Shown: piece after piece, positions 24,568 to 32,605 of the stretch
Layout of the letters: each line of letters begins with the position of its first letter
How positions within the stretch are numbered: position 1 is the stretch's first letter
From: Streptomyces marincola
GTDB lineage: Bacteria; Actinomycetota; Actinomycetes; Streptomycetales; Streptomycetaceae
Length of the DNA: 64,000 bases
Assembly: GCF_020410765.1 (NCBI RefSeq)
Contig: NZ_CP084541.1
Location: 4,235,001 to 4,299,000 of the forward strand
Reading direction: 5' to 3'
Position numbers and translations under genes: made by a program
The notes under the pieces: model-generated
Told to the model about the DNA's origin: nothing
Databases searched by the model: none
The model's input: only the letters and a program-made list of their open reading frames with translations

Positions 24568-25185
24568 TCAGCAGGGGCAGGAGCACGAGGTGACCAGCAC
24601 GTCGTCGACCACAGGCCCGTAGGCGCCGCCCACGGTGCTGGCGAACGTGAGCGTCGTGGTCGGCGCGGTGGCGACGAAGGTCACCTGCCGCTTGATGTAG
24701 CCCATGGCGGTGGGCGTCCTGCCGGTGGTGTCGAAGGAGAAGTCCTGCACGTTCTGCCCGTCGACGCGGACCTGGCCGGTCTTGAGGGCGGGCCCGCCCG
24801 CGGTGTTCCCCGCCAGCGCGTAGGTGACGGTGTACGTCTCCCCCGGGGTGGTGGTGAAGGTCTGCGACACCGCCCCGGCGTCCGAGGCGTTGAGGTCGAG
24901 CGACTGGTCGCCCTCGGCCGGCTGCCAGAGCCCGTCGTCGACGAGGTCCACGGCCCCGGCGGTCACCTCCCAGGGTCCGATGAACTGCCCCGCCTGGTAC
25001 GTGGTGAACGAGTTCGCCCGGGCGACCGGGTACTCGAAGCTGCCGTTGTCGAACCGGCTGACGAGCGTGCCGGGGCCGCTCGGCCCCGGCTCCTGGGCCG
25101 GGGCGGCCAGGGCCGCGCCGGCGCCGGAGGTGAAGAGTCCGACGAGAGCCACCGTGGTGAGCAGGGGGCGCGTGACTGCCAACAT
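24568..25185 (-). CDS. secreted choice-of-anchor C / DUF642-like protein
   Basis: A 205-residue exported protein. A signal peptide (TRPLLTTVALVGLFTSGAGAALAAP) precedes a single galactose-binding-like beta-sandwich: NGSFEYPV near the start, DLNASDAGAVSQTFTTTPGETYTVTYALAGN in the middle, and TLTFAS near the end. This pattern is that of choice-of-anchor C family proteins. The C-terminus ends in a Cys-rich VTSCSCPC rather than a known sorting signal. An AGGAGG lies only 2 bases before the ATG at 25185, so the TTG at 25182 may be the real start. Ligand unknown; a wall or matrix role is possible. Confidence 0.75.
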   Translation of the reverse strand: MLAVTRPLLTTVALVGLFTSGAGAALAAPAQEPGPSGPGTLVSRFDNGSFEYPVARANSFTTYQAGQFIGPWEVTAGAVDLVDDGLWQPAEGDQSLDLNASDAGAVSQTFTTTPGETYTVTYALAGNTAGGPALKTGQVRVDGQNVQDFSFDTTGRTPTAMGYIKRQVTFVATAPTTTLTFASTVGGAYGPVVDDVLVTSCSCPC

Positions 25186-25574
25186 TCCTCCTCGGAGAAC
25201 GGTCCCGGGCGTCCCACCGACGCCTGGGCTCGTCAACTCTCGCTACTGCCAAGGAAGTTGGCCATAGAAAGGGAGTGAGCCGCGGGTGCGTGCGACGGTG
25301 GTGCGGGGCCGAGGACAGGCGCGTTTCCTCACCGCGCGCTGCACGCAGGGCCACGCACGCCGGAGCGAATCGCTGACGAAACATGGCACCGGCGCGTGCG
25401 CGCGCGAATCCGCCCCGGGGCGGCTCCCGGCGCCGGGCCTCTGTCGCCCGTGGCCCGGCGCCGGGACAACGCCGGGAGACGTTCGGCCGCCCGGGGGCCG
25501 CCGGACGGGCACCAGGACCGCGCCAGGTGCCGGGCGGGCCGACCACGACGACGGGGTACCGACGCCGCGCGCCG
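25186..25574. other. intergenic region, no gene seen
   Basis: The 389 bases between the secreted protein gene and the serine hydrolase remnant hold the minus-strand ribosome site near 25190 and otherwise G/C-rich sequence with no frame of coding character. The missing N-terminal part of the hydrolase cannot be traced here in any frame. Confidence 0.5.
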
Positions 25575-26015
25575 CGACCGCCCGGCCCGTCCCAGTCCCT
25601 GTTCAGCAGTGCGGGAGCGATGGTCTCGACGCTTGGGGACCTGACGGCGTTCTACCGCGCGCTGACGGCCGGCGAGATCCTCACGCCCGCGAGCCCGGCC
25701 GAGATGCGCGCGGCGCATCCGGTGGGCGAGGCGGGCTACGGGCTCGGCCTCACCAGGTACCGCGAACTGTCCTGCGGCGGCACGGCCTGGGGCCACGACG
25801 GCCTGCTGCCGGGGTACATGACCTACACCCTCGTCACCGACGACGGCCGCCACGCGTCCGTCGTGACCAACGCGTACTTCCAGGTCAACACGCCGAGGGC
25901 CCAGCTGCACGCCCTGCTGGACGCGGCCCTGTGCGAGTCGGGGGCGGCTCGGTGGGAGGCGGCGGGGGCGCCCGCCGTGGCCGCCGCCGCGCGGGAACGC
26001 GTTCCCCGCATATGA
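25575..26015 (+). pseudogene. serine hydrolase (class C beta-lactamase / DD-peptidase type), C-terminal remnant
   Basis: About 145 residues match the end of a beta-lactamase-family serine hydrolase: FSSAGAMVSTLGDLTAFYRALTAGEIL, GYGLGLTRY, and the HDG-type third motif WGHDGLLPGYMTYT. The catalytic SxxK and YxN motifs, which belong about 150-250 residues earlier, are absent, and upstream sequence has no homologous frame. It is a decayed 3' end and cannot be active. Confidence 0.7.
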
Positions 26016-26146
26016 GAAGACGGTTCACCCGCCGGGGCGGCGGACGCGTGTTCTCGTGGCGGCGGGCCCGCGGGGACGCCGATACTCCTGATGCCGTGAT
26101 CGCGGTCGCCACCAGGGGCGCCGCCGGGCGCGGAAGGACGGGCACA

Positions 26147-27388
26147 GTGGCGCACGCCGACCACGGGTTCTCTGACAGCATCGACGGGCTCATCGAGAAG
26201 ATCACGCGCTGGTACGCCTCCGACGAGAGGGGTTTCAGGACCTTGTACGACGCGGCGGTCGGGCACGTCGTCCCGTATCCGGAGGACACGCCGGAGCACG
26301 TGCGGTGCGACTGGCGGGGCCGGGACCTCGCGTTCCTCTGCGCGTTCCTGCGGGAGTGGTACGCGTGGGGGCGGACGGCGAAGCCGACGGAAGGGCTCGA
26401 CTACATCAGGAAGTTCAACTGGCTCACGCACAAGAACGACTACGGCATGGTCTTCGTGACCTGCGGCGCCGGCCGGGACATGACGGCCGAGTTCACGCAT
26501 CTCCAGGGCCGGCAGATGGACGAGCCGGAGTCGAAGCGGCTCGTCGACATCTGGAAACGGGAACTCGGCTCGCGCATGGACGACTTCGAGAAGGGGCCCT
26601 GGCCGGACTTCAACGCGTTCTTCACCCGGGAGCTGCGGCCCGGCAGGCGGCCCGTCGACAAGCCCGACGACAACAGCGTGGTGGTCGCGCCGACCGACTG
26701 CGTCATCAGCATGGTCGTCGACGAGCTGACCGAGGACACGCCGATCCCCGTCAAGACGGTCACCATGAACGTCAGGCAGCTGCTCGACGGCTCGGAGCAC
26801 TACAGGAAGTTCGTGCCGGGGCGGGACGAGCGGGGCCGGGCGGTCCCCGGGGGCACGGCGGTCTCGTGCGTTCTCATGCCCGACACCTACCACTGGTACC
26901 ACGCCCCGGTGGCGGGTGAGGTGGTGGAGGCGACGGACGGGATCGGCGGCGTCCACTACGGAATGCGGGATTTCCCCGGACTGCTCAACAGGGGGAACGT
27001 CGGCCACGGATTCGGCTACGCGACGTTCGAAGACTTCCGGCGCGGATACGTCGTCATCAGAACGAGGTTCAGGGACCCGCGGGGGAGGGAGCACGAGACG
27101 TACGTGGGGATGGTGACCGTCGGCCTGAACTCGATCGCCTCCGTGAACTACCTGCCGCGGTTCCAAAAGCCGGCGAAGCCGGTGCGGGTCAGGAAGGGCG
27201 AGAAGATCGGCAATTTTCGATACGGCGGGTCGCTCGTCATTCTGCTGTTCCAGCACGGCCGGTTCCCGGCCCTGCAACTGCACATGGGCCAGCGCATCGG
27301 GAACCTGGAGTGCCGGGAACGGTCGGCCGCCCTGTTCACCGGCTCCCACCGCCACCAGGCCCTGCGGCGCCTCCTGCTGAGCCTCTGA
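26147..27388 (+). CDS. phosphatidylserine decarboxylase-family protein (PsiD-like size)
   Basis: A 413-residue member of the PSD family with an N-terminal extension of ~130 residues (WYASDERGFRTLYDAAVG, FNWLTHKNDYGMVFV). Family motifs follow: FNAFFTRELRPGRRPVDKP, APTDC (Asp of the triad), DTYHWYHAPVAGEV (His), and RYGGSLVILLF near residue 362, where bacterial PSDs usually have GST. The Ser needed for self-cleavage and pyruvoyl formation is present; the following Thr is Leu. The extended architecture resembles the group that includes fungal decarboxylases acting on amino acids. Substrate cannot be told. GTG 26147 has GGAAGGA 8 bases upstream. Confidence 0.8.
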   Translation: MAHADHGFSDSIDGLIEKITRWYASDERGFRTLYDAAVGHVVPYPEDTPEHVRCDWRGRDLAFLCAFLREWYAWGRTAKPTEGLDYIRKFNWLTHKNDYGMVFVTCGAGRDMTAEFTHLQGRQMDEPESKRLVDIWKRELGSRMDDFEKGPWPDFNAFFTRELRPGRRPVDKPDDNSVVVAPTDCVISMVVDELTEDTPIPVKTVTMNVRQLLDGSEHYRKFVPGRDERGRAVPGGTAVSCVLMPDTYHWYHAPVAGEVVEATDGIGGVHYGMRDFPGLLNRGNVGHGFGYATFEDFRRGYVVIRTRFRDPRGREHETYVGMVTVGLNSIASVNYLPRFQKPAKPVRVRKGEKIGNFRYGGSLVILLFQHGRFPALQLHMGQRIGNLECRERSAALFTGSHRHQALRRLLLSL

Positions 27389-27483
27389 GCCCGCGTCCCC
27401 CGCGCGGCGGCGGAACGGCGGGCGGGCCGGCGTGCGGCACGGGCGCGCATGCGCTTGGCATGCTCACCGAACTGGCGTCGGGC

Positions 27484-27505
27484 GTCACTTACTGTCATTA
27501 TGACA
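27484..27505. promoter_or_regulatory. operator-like site upstream of the TetR gene
   Basis: GTCACTTACTGTCATTATGA contains the 13-bp palindrome TGTCATTATGACA (27493-27505), 40 bp before the TetR start. The pattern GTCACTTA-N-TG-N-CATT recurs upstream of the PGPGW gene at 28543. Probable autoregulatory operator. Confidence 0.55.
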
Positions 27506-27545
27506 CTTGGTGTGTCGGCGCGAGCGGGGGTCGGAGGTGGGCGGC

Positions 27546-28196
27546 ATGGCGGCGTCCGGGCGCGGCGGCGGGATGAGTGAGCAGCGGCGCCACCGCCTGC
27601 GGTTGGAGATCTCGCGGGAGGCGTCCCGCCTGTTCTGGGAGCAGGGCGTCGACGCGACCAGCGGCGACCAGATCGCCGAGGCGGTCGGCCTGTCGACGCG
27701 CACGATCTGGCGGCATTTCCGCAGCAAGGAGAGCTGCGCGGAACCGATCGTGGCGCAGGGCGTGGAATGGGAGATGGCGGTGCTGCGCAGCTGGCCGCGG
27801 CACCTGTCCCTTGAGGAGCACTTCACGGCCGAGCACGCCAGGCTGGGGCGCGAGGCCGCCGACGGCGAGGCGGCGGACACCAGGCTCGCGATGCAGATGA
27901 TCTACCTGGCCGACAGGGAGCCGGCGCTGCGCACGGCCTGGCTGATGGCCTGCGACCAGGTGGAACGGGAACTGGCCGGCATCATCGCGGACCGGCTCGG
28001 GCTTCCGGCCGACGACATCGATGTGCGGCTGCACGCCGCGGCGGCCTCGGCCGCTCTGCGGATCATCAACGAGCGCGCGGGTGCCGCCCGGTTGGAGGGC
28101 CCGGGCCCTTGGCGGTCCGCCGACGCGGCGGAACGGATCGCGCACGCCGTCCGCCGGGCCACCGGGGGCGCCGTGGGTGATCCGGTCGCCTCCTGA
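27546..28196 (+). CDS. TetR/AcrR-family transcriptional regulator
   Basis: A 216-residue regulator. The N-terminal HTH is typical (ISREASRLFWEQGVDATSGDQIAEAVGLSTRTIWRHFRSKE, quoted in part: GLSTRTIWRHFRSKE). The C-terminal ligand domain includes MQMIYLADREPALRTAWL and AAASAALRIINERAG. ATG 27546 follows GGAGGTGG; ATG 27573 is the alternative. It lies upstream of the PGPGW membrane protein gene in the same direction, separated by about 400 bp, and the two promoters share a site, so the membrane protein is a likely target. Confidence 0.85.
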   Translation: MAASGRGGGMSEQRRHRLRLEISREASRLFWEQGVDATSGDQIAEAVGLSTRTIWRHFRSKESCAEPIVAQGVEWEMAVLRSWPRHLSLEEHFTAEHARLGREAADGEAADTRLAMQMIYLADREPALRTAWLMACDQVERELAGIIADRLGLPADDIDVRLHAAAASAALRIINERAGAARLEGPGPWRSADAAERIAHAVRRATGGAVGDPVAS

Positions 28197-28604
28197 CCGC
28201 TCGGCCCCGCCGGTGCGCGCGCTCGCGCGGGCGGGAGGCATCCGGCCCGCACGGGGCGGAAGAGGGTGCCGTGGCCGTTCCGCACGATCTCCCGGCGGCC
28301 TCCCGGGCGGTCTCGCGCACGGCCTCGCGCGTGAACGGGGCCGGTCCCGCCGGCCCTGTGGCGAGAAACATGCGGTGCGGATGCGCGCCCGAGCAACTGC
28401 ACGTGGTCCGTGAAGCGTCCTACAGGGTGGTCCGGCGGCGCCCGGGTGGTGTTCGCCGCGACCGGTGGCCCAGGGGCGCGCTCCGGCGTGCGCCGGGCCT
28501 ACGGCGGCGCGCGGGTGCCGGGTTCCGCCACTTGCCACCATTGTCACTTAGTGACATTGTCTGGAGTGACACCGCTACGGCCACAGAGGGGTTGACCTAC
28601 CGCG
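28197..28604. other. intergenic region before the PGPGW gene
   Basis: The 408 bases show no frame with coding character. The last 65 bases are noticeably more AT-rich and hold the operator-like site at 28542-28561, so the promoter of the downstream gene is probably there. Confidence 0.5.
28542..28561. promoter_or_regulatory. operator-like site shared with the TetR promoter
   Basis: TGTCACTTAGTGACA is a 15-bp palindrome (28542-28556). The longer GTCACTTAGTGACATTGTC matches the site upstream of the TetR gene (GTCACTTACTGTCATTATG) at most positions. It lies about 45 bp before the PGPGW gene. Confidence 0.55.
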
Positions 28605-29111
28605 ATGAGCCACATGGACATGCACAGTCCCGACCGGGCCGCCCGGCCCGAGGAGCCCGGCGTCGCGGCCGTGTCGCCCGCCGTCGCCGCGCCCGTGGCG
28701 GCCGGCCCGGGCGGGGCCGGGACGCCGGTGGCCGACGCGAAGCCGTTCGGCTCCCGCGCGCCGAGGTTCGTGAAGAGCTCGCGCCCTCTCCACCTGGGGT
28801 GGCAGGCCGGGGTGTTCCTGGTCGGCCTCGTGGTGATCGTGGCCGGCGTGATCATGCTGCCGCTGCCGGGGCCCGGCTGGCTCGTGATATTCGCGGGCAT
28901 GGCGATCTGGGGCACCGAGTTCGTGTGGGCCCAACTGGTGCTCAGGTGGACCAAGCGCAAGGTCACGGAGGCCGCGCAGCGCGCCCTCGACCCCAAGGTG
29001 CGCCGCCGCAACCTCGCCCTGACCGCGGTGGCCTGCGTGATCTGCGCCGTGCTGCTGGCGATCTACCTCTGGGAGTTCGGCCTGGTCATGCCCTGGACCG
29101 TCCTCGACTGA
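28605..29111 (+). CDS. PGPGW-motif transmembrane protein (TIGR02611-type)
   Basis: A 168-residue membrane protein. A polar, Ala/Pro-rich N-terminus of ~60 residues is followed by two close helices containing the signature LPLPGPGWLVIFAGMAIWGTEF, a basic loop (LRWTKRKVTEAAQRALD), and a third helix near the C-terminus. The family occurs widely in actinomycetes and has no known function. Likely controlled by the upstream TetR regulator through the shared site. Confidence 0.8.
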   Translation: MSHMDMHSPDRAARPEEPGVAAVSPAVAAPVAAGPGGAGTPVADAKPFGSRAPRFVKSSRPLHLGWQAGVFLVGLVVIVAGVIMLPLPGPGWLVIFAGMAIWGTEFVWAQLVLRWTKRKVTEAAQRALDPKVRRRNLALTAVACVICAVLLAIYLWEFGLVMPWTVLD

Positions 29112-29314
29112 GGCGGGCCGCCCGGCCGCCCGGCGCGGCGGGGCGGGAAGCGGTGAGTGGTGAGCGGGGCGCGCGGACCGGCCGGAGCCGGATGGCGGGC
29201 GACTGACCCGCCCGGCCCGACCGCGTTCCCGCGGGCGGCACCGAATCCACACGATTTCTCGACGCGTACACCAACTCGTAAGATGATCAGTCGAGTTGGG
29301 TGAAGGGGGTACGC

Positions 29315-30175
29315 GTGGGAACGCGTTGGTGGCATGTGATGATCGGCGGCGCGGTGCTGGTGGCGCTCGCCGGGTGCGGCGGCGAGGGGGCGGAGCCGTC
29401 CGAGGAGGGGCAGGAGAGGACCGCGACGTCCCGGGCGACCGCCGAGGACGAGGCGGCGGACGAGGCGGCGGACGCGGACGAGGCGGTCGGCGCCCCGGAG
29501 GCGTCCGACGAGGAGGCCGTCGAGTGGCTCGACCGCGCACGGCAGGCCGCCGGCGACGTCACGGAGGTCCGTATGCATGCGGACATGACGTCCGAGGACG
29601 TGCAGATGATCACGGAGCTGGTCGTCTCGGGTGACCGCTGCACCACCAGCCTGGAGTACCCAGGCCTGGGGGTCACGGATGCCGTGCACGTCGGTGAGGA
29701 GATCTGGGTCAGGCCCGCCGAACTGTACTGGTGGGGCGCCGAGGGCGGCGAGGACTCGTTCGACACGTACGCGGGCGCGTACGTGCGCGGCCCGCAGCAG
29801 CATCCGCATCTGCGCACCCTCGGGTGCCGGTCCGCTTTCGAGATGCTCGACGAGGACGAGCCGGGGGCCGAGTACACCCACCGGATGGGGCCCGAGACCG
29901 TGGTCGACGGGCAGCGTGCCGTGACCGTCCTGGTGCGGCAGACCCAGCCGGAGGGCACGTCCGAGCAGACGATCCTGATCGCGGCCGAGGGCGACCCGCA
30001 CGTGTTGCGGATGAGGGTGTCGATGGAGTTCGACATGCTCGGTGGCCGGTCCATGTACACGGCCTACGAGTGGACCGACTACGGCCGGCCGGCCGCCATC
30101 GAGCCGCCGGCCGACGACGTGACCGTCCACATCGACGACCTCGCGGAGCGGGACAACCCCTTCCCCCTCCAATGA
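29315..30175 (+). CDS. secreted lipoprotein, LppX/LprG-like fold suspected
   Basis: A 286-residue lipoprotein with a short signal and lipobox LAGC (VALAGCGGEG), then an acidic Ala/Glu linker of ~45 residues. The mature part reads like a large curved beta-sheet protein of the LppX/LprAFG type (VEWLDRARQAAGDVTEVRMHADM, ITELVVSGDRCTTSL, IWVRPAELYWW), a fold that holds lipids or glycolipids in mycobacteria. This is judged by pattern only. GTG 29315 is preferred because GAAGGGGG lies 6 bases upstream; TAAGAT at 29279-29284 may be the -10 box. Confidence 0.7.
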   Translation: MGTRWWHVMIGGAVLVALAGCGGEGAEPSEEGQERTATSRATAEDEAADEAADADEAVGAPEASDEEAVEWLDRARQAAGDVTEVRMHADMTSEDVQMITELVVSGDRCTTSLEYPGLGVTDAVHVGEEIWVRPAELYWWGAEGGEDSFDTYAGAYVRGPQQHPHLRTLGCRSAFEMLDEDEPGAEYTHRMGPETVVDGQRAVTVLVRQTQPEGTSEQTILIAAEGDPHVLRMRVSMEFDMLGGRSMYTAYEWTDYGRPAAIEPPADDVTVHIDDLAERDNPFPLQ

Positions 30176-30184
30176 GCGTTCGCA

Positions 30185-30211
30185 CCGCCCCGCCGACCGC
30201 CGGCGGGGCGG
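30185..30211. terminator. bidirectional hairpin between convergent genes
   Basis: Stem CCGCCCCGCCG with CGGCGGGGCGG (11 bp, perfect) and a 5-base loop lies between the lipoprotein stop (30175) and the GNAT stop (30222). Confidence 0.7.
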
Positions 30212-30221
30212 CCCCCCGGGC

Positions 30222-30764
30222 TCACAGCGGTGCGAGGACCATGAGGACCTCGTCGCGGTCGTCGCCCGGTGCCAGGCGCAGGGCGCCGGGCCAGCGGCCG
30301 ATCTCCCGCCAGCCGAGCCGCCCGTAGAACGCTTCGAGTCCGACACCGCCGCGCGCGGCCAGGCGCAACTGCTCCAGGCCCATCTCGTCGCGGGCGACCC
30401 GCCGCGCCTCGCGCACGAGGGCGGCACCCACTCCGCGCCCGCGCACGGCGGTCCTGGTCTGGACGTGGTGCAGGGAGCCCCAGTGCGCGATCAGCGCGAA
30501 CGGGTCACGCCGGATGTGGAGCCAGCCGGCGAGTTCCCCGTCCAGCGCCGCCGTCAGGACGCGGCTGGTGCGGGGCGCGAGGGAGGCGACGATGGCGTCG
30601 AGCGCCGGCGCCACGTGGGCCCTGTCGACGGGCGGGAAGGGAAACCCGGCCGCTCCGCCCGCGTTGGTGACCTCGACCCAGCAGTCGGCGAGGGCCTGCC
30701 GCAGCCCGTCCGTGACGTCGCCCGGGCCGGTGAGCTGCCGGAAGGAAAGGTCGCCGCTGGTCAT
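30222..30764 (-). CDS. GNAT-family N-acetyltransferase
   Basis: A 180-residue acetyltransferase. The acetyl-CoA-binding loop is TAVRGRGVGAALVREARR and the late motif is LAARGGVGLEAFYGRLGWREIGRW, a normal GNAT layout. The N-terminal half (FRQLTGPGDVTDGLRQALADCW) belongs to the same fold. Substrate unknown. It is followed on the same strand by the MFS/ArsR pair upstream, but a 90-base gap makes co-transcription uncertain. Confidence 0.85.
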   Translation of the reverse strand: MTSGDLSFRQLTGPGDVTDGLRQALADCWVEVTNAGGAAGFPFPPVDRAHVAPALDAIVASLAPRTSRVLTAALDGELAGWLHIRRDPFALIAHWGSLHHVQTRTAVRGRGVGAALVREARRVARDEMGLEQLRLAARGGVGLEAFYGRLGWREIGRWPGALRLAPGDDRDEVLMVLAPL

Positions 30765-30853
30765 GGCCCGATCATCGCACCGGGGGCGCGACCGGGTGCC
30801 CGCCGGGCCGACCCCGCGCCGGGGCCGGCCCGGCCGGCGGAGCGAGGGCGCGT

Positions 30854-32035
30854 TCAGGCCGCGCACGCCGTCGGCGCGGCGGCCTCGCGAGGCGCCGGTG
30901 CGGGCCGCGCGCGCAGGCGCACGACGAGAAGCGCGAGCAGAACGGCGACCGCGCCCCCCGCCGCGCTCCACGCGGGCAGGTCCCCGGCGTCGGTGCCGCC
31001 GTCGAGCAGGGCGCTGCCGGCGGCGGAACCGGCGGCGGCGCCCAGGTACATGGCGGCCATCTGGAAGGCGACGACGGAAGCCGTCCGTTCGGGGCGCGAC
31101 CGGGTCAGCGCGTCCTGGAGGGTGGAGACGCCGGCCCAGCCGGCCGCACCCCACACGGCGATGGCGGCCAACCACGCGGCCGGTCCGCCGACGAGGGCGA
31201 GGGCGGCGAACGAGGCGAGCGTCGCGGCGGCGATCAGCGGCAGCAGCCGGTGGGAGCCGAACGCGTCGATGGGCTTGCCGATCAGCGCGGAACCGGCCAC
31301 TCCGCCGACGCCCCAGGCCCACACGAAGGCGAAGCCCCAGGACTCCATCCCCCTGGCCTCGGCCATCGGCAGCAGATAGGTGTACAGGCCGAGGCTGGTC
31401 AGCCCGAGGACGAACGCCAGGACGGTGCCGACGGCGACCTGCGGGACGGCGATCGAGGACAGGTGCGCCGCCGGTGAGCCACCGGGCCAGGGGATCGGGA
31501 GCGGCCCGAGGGCGAGGGCGAGCATGCTGAGCGCGCCGACGGCGACCACGAGTCCCATGGTCCAGCGCCAGCCGAGGTGTTCGCCGATGAGCATGCCGAG
31601 CGGCACGCCCGCCACGGTCCCGGTGGAGAGGCCGAAGGTCACCAGGGCGATGGCCCGGCCGCGCTGCTCGGGGGCGACCATGCCGGCCGCCGCAGCGGTC
31701 GCCACGGCGGTGAGCACGCCGGCCCCGACCCCGGCGACGACGCGTGAGCCGAGGAAGACGCCGAGGTTGGGGGCCAGGGCCGTGGCGAGGTTCCCGGCGT
31801 TGAAGACGCCCAGGGCGATCAGCAGACCGCGCCTGGCCGACCCCGCGGCCAACGGCCCGGTGAGGAGCGGACCGGCGAGGGCGTAGGCGCCGGTGAACGC
31901 GGTCACTCCCAGCCCGATCGCCGCGACGGTCGTGGCCAGGGAGTCGGCGATGCGCGGCAGGACGCCGGCCAGGACGTAGGCGTCGATGCCCAGCGATACG
32001 GCGGCGACGACGAGGGGCCAGACCTTGCGGATCAC
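30854..32035 (-). CDS. MFS transporter, drug-efflux type
   Basis: A 393-residue transporter with twelve predicted helices. It begins KVWPLVVAAVSLGIDAYVLAGVLPRIA and carries the antiporter-type motif GVPLGMLIGEHLGWRW in helix 5, which points to the DHA1 drug:H+ antiporter group (arabinose-efflux-like). Its GTG start overlaps the stop of the ArsR gene (GTGA, 32032-32035), so expression is coupled to that regulator. Substrate unknown. Confidence 0.87.
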   Translation of the reverse strand: MIRKVWPLVVAAVSLGIDAYVLAGVLPRIADSLATTVAAIGLGVTAFTGAYALAGPLLTGPLAAGSARRGLLIALGVFNAGNLATALAPNLGVFLGSRVVAGVGAGVLTAVATAAAAGMVAPEQRGRAIALVTFGLSTGTVAGVPLGMLIGEHLGWRWTMGLVVAVGALSMLALALGPLPIPWPGGSPAAHLSSIAVPQVAVGTVLAFVLGLTSLGLYTYLLPMAEARGMESWGFAFVWAWGVGGVAGSALIGKPIDAFGSHRLLPLIAAATLASFAALALVGGPAAWLAAIAVWGAAGWAGVSTLQDALTRSRPERTASVVAFQMAAMYLGAAAGSAAGSALLDGGTDAGDLPAWSAAGGAVAVLLALLVVRLRARPAPAPREAAAPTACAA

Positions 32036-32382
32036 GCCTCGGTCTCCTCGTCCCGGGCCAGGGAATGGTCCGGCTCGTAGCCGGCCAGCACGGCTTCGAT
32101 CAGACCGGGGAACCGTTCGGACAGATCGCCCGCACGCAGCTTGATCATGCACTTGCGGCCCTCCGCGCGGACGAGGACGAGGCCCGACTCGCGCAGCAGG
32201 CTCGTGTGGTGGGTCAGCGTCGAGCGGGGCAGGTCGGGGCCCAGCTCGATGCTGTCCACCTCGCCCTCGTCCGCGAGCTTGCGCACCATCGAGAGCCGCA
32301 ACGGCTCGCTGAGTGCGAACAGCACGCGGGGGAGCGCGATGTCCGGTGTCTCGGGGTGCTCGTACGAGCGGGCAGGCGCCAT
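32032..32382 (-). CDS. ArsR-family transcriptional regulator
   Basis: A 116-residue winged-helix regulator: VLFALSEPLRLSMVRKLADEGEV, DLPRSTLTHHTSLLRESGLV, then EGRKCMIKLRAGDLSERFPGL. It lacks the paired Cys of metal-sensing ArsR proteins, so a non-metal signal is more likely. ATG 32382 with GGGAGAG upstream is preferred over ATG 32421. It probably represses itself and the coupled MFS gene. Confidence 0.85.
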   Translation of the reverse strand: MAPARSYEHPETPDIALPRVLFALSEPLRLSMVRKLADEGEVDSIELGPDLPRSTLTHHTSLLRESGLVLVRAEGRKCMIKLRAGDLSERFPGLIEAVLAGYEPDHSLARDEETEA

Positions 32383-32422
32383 CCCGGCTCTCCCATCGTT
32401 CGAAGATTTCCGCACGATCATA

Positions 32423-32440
32423 GTTCGGGAAAAGTCGAAC
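32423..32440. promoter_or_regulatory. inverted repeat in the ArsR/MFS promoter
   Basis: GTTCG (32423-32427) and CGAAC (32436-32440) flank 8 bases, inside an AT-richer stretch with additional TCGTTCGA and GTCGAACGAT copies around it. Read on the minus strand it precedes the ArsR gene, so it is a candidate operator for that protein. Confidence 0.5.
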
Positions 32441-32605
32441 GATCAAGACGCGGTTCCGCGCCGGTCGTGACCGGGTGGGGCCCCGGACGGACCGGCACGC
32501 GCGCCGTCCCCGGGCTCCCCGACGACTCCGAGTGGCCCGTCGCGCGGACGTCAGTACCATCGGAAAGGGAAAGGGAATCAGCCGCACAGGACGGGCGGAG
32601 AAGCC

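Noticed and set aside
28271..28604. Possible gene in the gap between TetR and PGPGW genes
   Set aside because: The frame lacks third-position bias, is very Arg-rich and runs into the PGPGW gene in another frame.
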